From NCBI GenBank assembly GCA_029933395.1, contig JAOZOG010000151.1:1-5260 (forward strand): DNA of 5,260 nt, given 5' to 3'. Below are positions 1 through 4,599 of the stretch, one piece after another; position 1 is the first letter of the stretch, and each line of letters opens with the position of its first letter. The translations under genes were made by a program, and so were the position numbers. This DNA is from Sulfurovaceae bacterium. Its GTDB lineage: Bacteria > Campylobacterota > Campylobacteria > Campylobacterales > Sulfurovaceae. The notes below the pieces were generated by a model, which was not told the origin of the DNA, did not search any database, and was given only the letters and a program-made list of their open reading frames with translations.

Positions 1-37
1 GAGGTGCCCTTAATTGTTCATTTGGTACTCTTTGAGA

Positions 38-79
38 TTCGGAAGCGTTTTGTTCGGGGCTGAAGCCCCCGGTTCCGAA
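38..79. repeat. Nested inverted repeat (hairpin) upstream of the FAH-family gene
   Basis: An outer 7-bp inverted repeat, TTCGGAA (38-44) against TTCCGAA (73-79), encloses an inner 5-bp stem GGGGC/GCCCC (56-60, 65-69) with a TGAA loop. The inner stem is GC-rich compared with its surroundings. On the + strand it is followed by an A-rich stretch, not a T-run, so it does not look like a standard intrinsic terminator. It ends 7 nt before the ribosome binding site of the FAH gene, so it could be a leader structure or a dispersed palindromic repeat. The structure is seen directly; its role is unknown. Confidence 0.5.
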
Positions 80-86
80 AAAACAA

Positions 87-92
87 AAGGGA
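87..92 (+). promoter_or_regulatory. Ribosome binding site deciding the GTG start of the FAH gene
   Basis: AAGGGA lies 5 nt before the GTG at 98-100. The only upstream in-frame ATG (position 14) would add 28 residues that run through the hairpin at 38-79 and do not resemble the family. The GTG start is therefore preferred. Confidence 0.65.
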
Positions 93-97
93 CAATA

Positions 98-709
98 GTG
101 AATCAGATAAAATTTGGAAATGAAATAATCATACCCTCGAAAGTTATTTGTGTCGGCAGGAACTATGTGGAGCATATTCACGAACTGGGCAATGAGATCC
201 CCTCCTCGATGGTACTCTTCAGCAAGCCAAACTCTGCGATCACCGATGAGCTCTCCTATTTCGATGAAAAATGCCGTTTCGAGGGGGAGATCTGTTTTTT
301 GATTTGGAAGGGTGCGATCACCGGAATAGGCTTTGGCCTGGATTTGACCAAGGCAGATATTCAGAACAGGATGAAGGAGAAGGGGCTGCCTTGGGAGCGT
401 GCCAAGGCGTTTGATGGATCGGCTGTTTTGAGTGAATTTGTTCCTTTCGATCCGGTAGAGCTTGAGAAGGTCTCGATGAAGTTGTTCCGAAACAGTGAAC
501 TGGCCCAGTACGCTACGCATAATCTAATGATCTACAAACCCGATGAGATTGTGCGGGAGATCAGCTCCTTTATGACGCTGGAAGATGGAGATATTATTAT
601 GAGTGGAACACCCAAAGGGGTGAGCAACTATGAGAGAGGAGACCATTTTGCTGCGGAGTTGCTGCTGGGTGATGAAGTAATTTTGGAGTGTCGTTTTACG
701 GCGGAGTAA
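98..709 (+). CDS. Fumarylacetoacetate hydrolase (FAH) family protein, FAHD1-like
   Basis: This 203-aa protein is close in size to short FAHD1/YcgM-type members of the FAH superfamily, which act on acylpyruvates, oxaloacetate or similar 2-keto acids in the cytoplasm with a divalent metal. Numbering from the GTG start, visible motifs are GRNY (20-23) with His26 and His28, the E-x-E metal motif Glu62/Glu64, Asp82 in GLDLTKAD as the likely third metal ligand, a GLPW...AK-F block with Lys103, and a C-terminal SGTPKGV. The order matches the fold throughout and no key residue appears lost. The exact substrate cannot be read from sequence: acylpyruvase, oxaloacetate decarboxylase or oxaloacetate tautomerase are all possible. 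Its 3' end overlaps the convergent YchJ-type gene by 14 nt. The GTG start is chosen from the AAGGGA site 5 nt upstream. Confidence 0.88.
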   Translation: MNQIKFGNEIIIPSKVICVGRNYVEHIHELGNEIPSSMVLFSKPNSAITDELSYFDEKCRFEGEICFLIWKGAITGIGFGLDLTKADIQNRMKEKGLPWERAKAFDGSAVLSEFVPFDPVELEKVSMKLFRNSELAQYATHNLMIYKPDEIVREISSFMTLEDGDIIMSGTPKGVSNYERGDHFAAELLLGDEVILECRFTAE

Positions 710-1103
710 TCTCTCCGTCGACATAGAGCCACTCTCTACCGACTTTGAGAAATCTGCTTTTTTCGATCATCGTGCCACCCGAGAGTGAAGCACTGAATGT
801 GACAAATGCCTCCTCCTCGCCATCGATCCAGTCAAGTATCTGCAACCCCTCGAACTCTGTCTCTTTGCAGAATTGATCGATCGATTCTCTCCAGCTTTTC
901 AAATCATCGGTGAAATCCGGATTATCCGGGTGGGTGGTTTTGATGATGTACTTACTATTGCCTGTGGCATAGGCGCTGTAGCGGGATTTCATCAGTATCA
1001 GAGCATTTTTTGGCAGGGCACCTTTATGATACATACCGCAACACTTTTTGTATTTTTGACTGCTGCCACAGGGGCAGGGGAGATTGGGTGAGAATTTAGC
1101 CAC
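696..1103 (-). CDS. YchJ/UPF0225-family SEC-C motif protein
   Basis: From a GTG at 1103-1101 the protein is 135 aa. Near the N terminus it has a SEC-C zinc motif, CPCGSSQKYKKCC, with cysteines at about 10, 12, 21 and 22 (CxC-x8-CC). This is followed by the family block LMKSRYSAYATGN..YIIKTTHP and by a C-terminal EKSRFLKVGREWLYVDGE. The middle and C-terminal parts match the NTF2-like domain of E. coli YchJ (UPF0225). The E. coli protein has SEC-C motifs at both ends and this one has only the N-terminal motif. The biochemical function of the family is not established. The GTG start sits inside the end of the upstream gene (GTGGCTAA, 8-nt overlap) with no Shine-Dalgarno sequence, which suggests translational coupling. 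An ATG at 1151 would add 16 unconserved-looking residues and also lacks a ribosome binding site. Confidence 0.82.
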   Translation of the reverse strand: MAKFSPNLPCPCGSSQKYKKCCGMYHKGALPKNALILMKSRYSAYATGNSKYIIKTTHPDNPDFTDDLKSWRESIDQFCKETEFEGLQILDWIDGEEEAFVTFSASLSGGTMIEKSRFLKVGREWLYVDGEITPP

Positions 1104-1434
1104 AGTGCATAAAAAGCGTGATGCGCCCGGCTGACTCCTGTCCGAGCACATTTTTGAGATCAGGTGTATGCAGTCTCAGGTAGCGTTGCAGTCGTTGATG
1201 CAAAAGATAGAAATCATCCCGATTGTCGATCGCATCAAATTCCCTGGCAAGCCGTTCGAAGGCATAGAGGTTGTCTTTGCATCTTTCGCGCTGGATACGG
1301 TTGAGATAAGGAGTGTGATTCGGCCTTTCCAGTGTCTGTTTGATCTGCTGTATACGCCTGAAAAAAAGTTTGATTTCCGGAATAATCTCCCGCTGAAGGT
1401 CAGCCTCTTTTTGATGGTAACAGAGGTAGTACAT
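1096..1434 (-). CDS. Unrecognised 112-aa protein, first gene of a pair with the YchJ-type gene
   Basis: I do not recognise this protein. It starts MYYLCYHQKEADL, is rich in Arg, Lys, Glu and Leu, and reads as mostly amphipathic helix with no signal peptide or membrane segment. It has cysteines at about 5, 52 and 111 but no clear metal motif. It has a very good ribosome binding site, AGGAGG, 5 nt before the ATG, and a consensus TATAAT about 28 nt upstream of the start. Its stop overlaps the preferred start of the YchJ-type gene by 8 nt. These signals support a real expressed gene over the antisense frame on the + strand. It is likely a cytoplasmic protein co-expressed with the SEC-C protein. 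A function cannot be given. Confidence 0.72.
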   Translation of the reverse strand: MYYLCYHQKEADLQREIIPEIKLFFRRIQQIKQTLERPNHTPYLNRIQRERCKDNLYAFERLAREFDAIDNRDDFYLLHQRLQRYLRLHTPDLKNVLGQESAGRITLFMHCG

Positions 1435-1439
1435 CGATT

Positions 1440-1445
1440 CCTCCT
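1440..1445 (-). promoter_or_regulatory. Strong Shine-Dalgarno sequence of the 112-aa gene
   Basis: On the minus strand AGGAGG (with an A-rich stretch before it) lies 5 nt before the ATG at 1434-1432. This full anti-16S match fixes the start and is the main evidence that the minus-strand frame is the real gene here. Confidence 0.8.
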
Positions 1446-1462
1446 TTTTACTTTTTGTTTTG

Positions 1463-1468
1463 ATTATA
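1463..1468 (-). promoter_or_regulatory. Predicted -10 box for the 112-aa gene and YchJ-type pair
   Basis: The minus strand reads a perfect TATAAT here. No good -35 box is found at 16-18 nt (best TTAGAA, 3 of 6 matches). That is normal for Campylobacterota housekeeping promoters, which rely on the -10 box and AT-rich upstream DNA. Transcription would begin near 1456, giving a leader of about 20 nt. Confidence 0.55.
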
Positions 1469-1502
1469 GACGCAAAAAACTTAAACTTCTAATTTTGTAT
1501 GC

Positions 1503-1508
1503 TATACT
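1503..1508 (+). promoter_or_regulatory. Predicted extended -10 promoter of the Uma2 gene
   Basis: TATACT is preceded by TGC (1500-1502), giving an extended -10 element in AT-rich DNA. The -35 position (CTTAAA, 1480-1485) is weak. Transcription would start near 1515, just before the palindrome at 1521-1536. It is back to back with the minus-strand -10 box at 1463-1468, so this is a divergent promoter region. Confidence 0.55.
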
Positions 1509-1520
1509 TTATCAAGTCCG

Positions 1521-1536
1521 TACCTGATGTCAGGTA
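1521..1536. promoter_or_regulatory. Perfect 7-2-7 palindrome in the Uma2 leader, possible operator or RNA hairpin
   Basis: TACCTGA-TG-TCAGGTA lies just after the predicted transcription start and ends 2 nt before the Shine-Dalgarno sequence. As DNA it could be a repressor site. As RNA it could fold as a 6-bp stem with a 4-nt loop next to the ribosome binding site. The ATG at 1527 lies inside the palindrome and has no ribosome binding site, so it is probably not the start. A near-copy is found in the queA leader (4563-4576). Confidence 0.45.
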
Positions 1537-1538
1537 TC

Positions 1539-1545
1539 AAAGGAG
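1539..1545 (+). promoter_or_regulatory. Ribosome binding site deciding the Uma2 start
   Basis: AAAGGAG lies 5 nt before the ATG at 1551. This favours 1551 over the in-frame ATG at 1527, which would lie upstream of this site. Confidence 0.75.
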
Positions 1546-1550
1546 TTGAA

Positions 1551-2099
1551 ATGGCAGCACTCAAAGAGGAGTATCTACCGAATTACACTTATGAAGATTA
1601 TCAAAACTGGGAGGGTGACTGGGAGCTGATAGAGGGGATTCCCTATGCAATGGCACCTGCACCTACGATCACTCACCAAGAGATAAATAGTAAAATTATC
1701 TATGAACTTATAACTGAGTTAAAGGGATGCGAAAACTGCAAAGCATTGCCGGAAGTAGACTGGAAAGTGGCTGATGAAACTGTCGTGCGGCCTGATACAC
1801 TTGTGGTTTGCGGCTTGAAAAACAGAGGAAGCTATCTTGCCGATACGCCCACCATCATCTTCGAAATACTCTCACCCGCGACCAAGGTCAAAGACAGGAA
1901 CTTCAAGTCGCTCCTCTATGCGCAGTATGGCGTAAAATATTATGTCCTGGTAGAGCCTGCCGGGATGTTTGCGGAAGTCTATCTGCTCAAAAATGGAAAG
2001 TACAAACTCGAAGGGGAATTTAAGAGCGAAACATATACTTTTGAGCTGGATGGAGCCTGCCGTTTTGACTTTTCTTTTGAAGGAGTTTTTGATATTTGA
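1551..2099 (+). CDS. Uma2 family (DUF820) PD-(D/E)XK endonuclease-like protein
   Basis: The protein is 182 aa from the ATG at 1551, within the usual Uma2 length range. Numbering from that start, family features are an N-terminal YTYEDYQNWEG..WELIEG segment with Glu28, His42 in the APTITHQ block, VVRPDTLVV with Asp82, and the signature EILSPATKVKDRNFKSLLYA with Glu105, Asp115 and Lys119. This is followed by YGVKYYVLVEP, where many members have a V-D-P and this one has V-E-P. The acidic residues and lysine expected of a PD-(D/E)XK nuclease fold are present. The cellular role of Uma2 proteins is poorly known: they occur in many copies in some genomes and are often thought to be linked to mobile DNA. 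No partner gene or transposase is adjacent. Its surroundings appear AT-richer than the tatC-queA side, which would fit acquisition by transfer, but this is only an impression. Confidence 0.88.
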   Translation: MAALKEEYLPNYTYEDYQNWEGDWELIEGIPYAMAPAPTITHQEINSKIIYELITELKGCENCKALPEVDWKVADETVVRPDTLVVCGLKNRGSYLADTPTIIFEILSPATKVKDRNFKSLLYAQYGVKYYVLVEPAGMFAEVYLLKNGKYKLEGEFKSETYTFELDGACRFDFSFEGVFDI

Positions 2100-2126
2100 T
2101 GGCGATATGAATAACTATAGGATATA

Positions 2127-2221
2127 TGTAGCGTGGGCATTCCTGCTCACGATTTTAATCATATAGCATATTATTGTACTCTGAAATTATCTGATTCGTG
2201 GGCAGGAATGCCCACGCTACA
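2127..2221. mobile_element. REPIN-like element: inverted pair of REP hairpins with outer GTAG ends
   Basis: Two 26-nt arms (2127-2152 and 2196-2221) are inverted copies of each other with one difference (T at 2147), separated by a 43-nt AT-rich spacer. Each arm is itself a hairpin: the left is CGTGGGCA-TTCC-TGCTCACG and the right is CGTGGGCA-GGAA-TGCCCACG (8 bp, perfect). Directly outside each hairpin is GTAG (left 2128-2131; right as CTAC 2217-2220). A GTAG tetranucleotide next to a short palindrome is the mark of REP sequences mobilised by RAYT (TnpA-REP, Y1 HUH) transposases, and two REPs in inverted orientation form a REPIN. No RAYT gene is in the window. The element fills the gap between the Uma2 stop and the stop of a convergent lipoprotein gene, the usual place for REPs, and it may help end transcription. 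Confidence 0.75.
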
Positions 2222-2222
2222 G

Positions 2223-2834
2223 TTAAAAAAGAGTTTGCGTGCCAGGATCTGTTTGAACGCTTTGGTTTGTCTCAACCACCATTGATGGCGTTGGTAATAC
2301 CTGCGCAGAACGATTCTTTTCTAAAGTATTTTCCCACACTTGAACGGCGGGTTTTCGACCCGGTATCAACCGTTTGCAGACGATGATTCTTTTGCGCCAG
2401 AAAGGGGTGCGGAGGCTGCCGGAGACGACTCGTCTTTTGGTGCTGCTGGCATGTAGAAATCTCCCTCCTCCGATATAGATACCGACATGGTTGACCTTTC
2501 CTCTGTATCGGGGGCGGGTATCGAAAAAGATGAGATCGCCATACTGCAGTGCTCCGACGGGAATGGTTTTGCCACGCCTGGATTGATCGCGTGCCGTTCT
2601 GGGGAGCCAGAGGTTCATTGTGGCATAGCTGTAGTAAACGAGTCCTGAGCAGTCGAAGCGGTTGGGTCCCTGTCCGGCATAGCGGTAGGGGTCACCATAG
2701 GTACCGCGGAGGATCTGCTGCAGTGCTCCGCCGGAGGGGTGGGCATATTTGACGACTGGCCGGTAGCGCTTTGTCGGTCCGCAGGATGTCAGAAGAAGCA
2801 TCGTGGCAACTCCCAGCAGCAACAGGCCCTTCAT
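2223..2834 (-). CDS. NlpC/P60 family lipoprotein, second gene of tandem pair
   Basis: A 203-aa predicted lipoprotein. A short signal peptide ends in the lipobox L15-T-S-C18. The NlpC/P60 domain follows at about 38-140, with the catalytic Cys62 in FDCSGLVYYSY, PRTARDQ (78-84), GDLIFF (99-104), His116 in NHVGIYIG and His128 in FLHASS, giving the expected Cys-His-His triad. Family members usually cleave peptide stems of peptidoglycan (D-gamma-glutamyl-meso-diaminopimelate type bonds). The site of action is probably the periplasmic face of the envelope. Residues from about 155 form a Pro/Gln/Thr-rich tail with no known domain. The ATG directly follows the TAA of the upstream paralogue with zero spacing and no clear ribosome binding site, so translation is probably coupled. 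It ends 1 nt from the REPIN-like element. Confidence 0.92.
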   Translation of the reverse strand: MKGLLLLGVATMLLLTSCGPTKRYRPVVKYAHPSGGALQQILRGTYGDPYRYAGQGPNRFDCSGLVYYSYATMNLWLPRTARDQSRRGKTIPVGALQYGDLIFFDTRPRYRGKVNHVGIYIGGGRFLHASSTKRRVVSGSLRTPFWRKRIIVCKRLIPGRKPAVQVWENTLEKNRSAQVLPTPSMVVETNQSVQTDPGTQTLF

Positions 2835-3455
2835 TTAGGGCACTGCTTTTTTGGGGATTTTCATCCCCGGTTTCCAAGGCTCTGTCCAGAGGGTGCTGGT
2901 CGTTTTCTGATGGCTGATTTTGCCGTGACATGTCATATAAAAGCTCTTTTCATCTTCACTCATATAACGTCTGCAGACCTTCATCCTTTTGAGATAGATC
3001 GGCTCATCCTTGAAGTTGGTATAGGTGACCTTGCGATCTTTGCTGCTGGCGTGGGCGAACCAGCCATTGCCCAGATAGATGCCGACATGGGTGATGCGCC
3101 GGCTGTACCTGCTCGTGGAGCCAAAGAAGATGAGGTCACCATAAACAAGATTGCCATAATTGACTTTTTTCCCTACTTTCGCCTGATCCCGTGCAATACG
3201 GGGGATGCGTACACCCATTTGTCCGTAGATATTGTAAGTCAGGCCGGAGCAATCGAATGCATATGGCCCCTCTTCCGCCCAGATATAGGGTTTGTCCAGA
3301 TATTGATTGAGAAGTTTCTGGATATTTTTCCGATTGGGTTTACAGGTTTTGGATGGTTCGATGATGTCGTAGTTGGGATAGTGGTAGGCTTTGGTACAGC
3401 CGCCGAGTATGAAGATGGCCGTTGCCAAAGCGATGGTGATATGGATTGTTTTCAT
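2835..3455 (-). CDS. NlpC/P60 family lipoprotein, first gene of tandem pair
   Basis: A 206-aa predicted lipoprotein from the ATG at 3455-3453, which has GAGG 6 nt upstream. An upstream in-frame TTG at 3467 would consume that ribosome binding site and is not preferred. The signal peptide ends in L17-G-G-C20. The NlpC/P60 domain carries catalytic Cys69 in FDCSGLTYNIY, PRIARDQ, GDLIFFGS, His123 in THVGIYLG and His135 in FAHASS, so the Cys-His-His triad is intact. It is a clear paralogue of the next gene but has an additional short C-terminal part (SEDEKSFYMTCHGK onward) with its own Cys and His. The expected role is trimming or cleaving peptidoglycan peptides in the periplasm. It begins a two-gene unit with its own -10 box after queA. 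Confidence 0.92.
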   Translation of the reverse strand: MKTIHITIALATAIFILGGCTKAYHYPNYDIIEPSKTCKPNRKNIQKLLNQYLDKPYIWAEEGPYAFDCSGLTYNIYGQMGVRIPRIARDQAKVGKKVNYGNLVYGDLIFFGSTSRYSRRITHVGIYLGNGWFAHASSKDRKVTYTNFKDEPIYLKRMKVCRRYMSEDEKSFYMTCHGKISHQKTTSTLWTEPWKPGMKIPKKAVP

Positions 3456-3490
3456 TTTTTTCCTCAAGGCAATGCTGTAATGGAAAAAAG

Positions 3491-3496
3491 ATTATA
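3491..3496 (-). promoter_or_regulatory. Predicted -10 box of the NlpC/P60 pair
   Basis: The minus strand has a perfect TATAAT in the gap between queA and the first NlpC/P60 gene, with no convincing -35 box. The transcription start would be near 3484, about 28 nt before the ATG. No terminator is visible after queA, so read-through from tatC-queA could also contribute. Confidence 0.5.
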
Positions 3497-3518
3497 TCGG
3501 CTTACGGTGAATGAAGGG

Positions 3519-4559
3519 TTACAAAATCAGCATTGCGTCACCATAGCTGAAAAAGCGATAATTGTTTGCAATCGCTTCTTTGTAGAGCGCCAATGTTTTC
3601 TCTCTTCCGACAAAAGCACTCACCAGCATGATCAATGTACTTTTTGGCAGATGAAAATTGGTAAGCAGGCAGTCGACCCGTTGAGGGGGGTTGTGCGGAT
3701 TGAGAAAGAGGTCGCACTCTCCCTCTCTCTTTTGGGTCCTGACATAATACTCGATGGTGCGGGTAACGGTGGTACCGATGGCGAGAATCTTTCGGGGACT
3801 CTCCAGCAGTTGCGCGGTTTCGTCTGGTATATGAAAATACTCTGAATGCATGGGGTGATCGAGGATATGATCGACTTCGACCGGCTTGAAGGTACCTGCG
3901 CCGACATGCAGCGTGATCTTGCGTACATGGTGTCTCTGCTCCAGTCTCTTGAATAGTTCAGGGGTAAAGTGCAGGGAGGCAGTGGGGGCAGCGACGGCAC
4001 CGGCTTCACGTGCAAAAAGTGTTTGATAATCTCTTTCGTCCTCGGCCTTGTCTTCGCGCTGCATATAGGGTGGCAGCGGAATATGGCCAATCTCGTCGAG
4101 TATCTGAACCAGCGCCTCAAAACGGAGTGCCTGACTGTCTTTCGTGAAAGTGACAATGCGTGAGCCATCTTCGTTGAGTGACGTGACTGTCGCCTGCAGG
4201 CCCTGTTCGAAGGTGAGTACTGTACCAACTTTGACCCGTCCTTTGATCAGGACGAGAGAGTGCAGGGCATCCAGCGTCTTGTTGAAGAGAAGCTCTGTCT
4301 TGCCGCCGCTTGCTTTGGTACCGTAGATGCGGGCTTTGATGACACGCGTGTCGTTGATGACGACATCGCATTCGGAGGGCAGGTACTCGAGGAGATCGCT
4401 GAAAGTACTGTGTGTGACAGTATCGCTGCTTCGGTCATAGATCAGCAGCTTTGCCTGGTCTCTGGGGTAGACCGGGGTTGTTGCGATGAGGTGCTCCGGT
4501 AGATGATAATCATAAGCGGAGGTGCGCAGTGCTTCCGGCGTATCGGTATTTTGCTCCAT
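3519..4559 (-). CDS. queA: S-adenosylmethionine:tRNA ribosyltransferase-isomerase QueA
   Basis: A 346-aa protein, the normal length for QueA. This enzyme transfers and isomerises the ribosyl part of S-adenosylmethionine onto 7-aminomethyl-7-deazaguanine at position 34 of tRNA, forming epoxyqueuosine. It acts in the cytoplasm late in queuosine synthesis. Motifs in order are NDTRV (69-73), GHIPLPPY (158-165), GAVAAPTASLHF (187-198), HVGAGTF (218-224), MHSEY (237-241), GTTVTRTIE (262-270), NFHLPKSTL (301-309) and YRFFSYGDAM (334-343). All are intact. The N terminus has about 11 residues before the usual LRTSxxDY start, but no better start codon is visible. The ribosome binding site is weak (AGG 5 nt upstream). 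It follows tatC on the same strand after 27 nt, so the two probably form one transcription unit. Confidence 0.97.
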   Translation of the reverse strand: MEQNTDTPEALRTSAYDYHLPEHLIATTPVYPRDQAKLLIYDRSSDTVTHSTFSDLLEYLPSECDVVINDTRVIKARIYGTKASGGKTELLFNKTLDALHSLVLIKGRVKVGTVLTFEQGLQATVTSLNEDGSRIVTFTKDSQALRFEALVQILDEIGHIPLPPYMQREDKAEDERDYQTLFAREAGAVAAPTASLHFTPELFKRLEQRHHVRKITLHVGAGTFKPVEVDHILDHPMHSEYFHIPDETAQLLESPRKILAIGTTVTRTIEYYVRTQKREGECDLFLNPHNPPQRVDCLLTNFHLPKSTLIMLVSAFVGREKTLALYKEAIANNYRFFSYGDAMLIL

Positions 4560-4562
4560 TTT

Positions 4563-4576
4563 TACCTGATGTGAGG
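4563..4576. promoter_or_regulatory. Near-copy of the Uma2 leader palindrome in front of queA
   Basis: The + strand reads TACCTGATGTGAGG, matching 13 of 14 bases of the palindrome at 1521-1534. Its arms CCTGA and TGAGG pair with one mismatch. It sits 3 nt upstream of the queA start codon and includes the weak AGG ribosome binding site. This may be a shared regulatory site or a coincidence. Confidence 0.25.
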
Positions 4577-4599
4577 AGAGAATCCTTTAGGATTTCTCT
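4577..4599. other. Small hairpin at the tatC-queA junction
   Basis: AGAGAATCC (4577-4585) pairs with GGATTTCTCT (4590-4599) as nine base pairs with one bulged T and the loop TTTA. The loop includes most of the tatC stop codon. There is no T-run after it on the minus strand, so it is not a classical terminator. It might affect transcript stability or processing between the two genes. Confidence 0.35.

Noticed and set aside
1..63. Open frame from the left edge ending in TGA at 61-63, possibly the tail of an upstream gene
   Set aside because: Only 20 codons are visible with no recognisable motif, and it ends inside the hairpin at 38-79. It cannot be told apart from chance.
14..97. ATG at 14 as start of the FAH-family protein
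   Set aside because: It has no ribosome binding site and the added residues cross the hairpin, whereas the GTG at 98 has AAGGGA at the right distance.
1168..1527. + strand open frame opposite the 112-aa gene
   Set aside because: The minus-strand frame has AGGAGG and a TATAAT box and overlaps the next gene in operon fashion. The + frame lacks a ribosome binding site and runs through the divergent promoter region.
1527..1550. ATG at 1527 as start of the Uma2 protein
   Set aside because: It lies inside the palindrome and close to the predicted transcription start. AAAGGAG sits correctly before the ATG at 1551.
2127..2221. CRISPR repeat or tRNA-like structure
   Set aside because: There are only two arms and they are inverted, not direct, with no spacer series. 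No tRNA arms or anticodon structure are present.
3468..3518. Intrinsic terminator after queA
   Set aside because: I found no GC-rich stem followed by a T-run on the minus strand. The T-run after the -10 box has no stem before it.
2739..3845. Long + strand open frame (368 codons) across the NlpC/P60 pair and the end of queA
   Set aside because: It is antisense to three proteins with clear, conserved motifs. Its own translation shows no recognisable domain, and the openness follows from codon use on the minus strand.
3632..4228. Second minus-strand frame (198 codons) within queA
   Set aside because: It is a shifted-frame shadow of queA with a basic, low-information translation and no motif.
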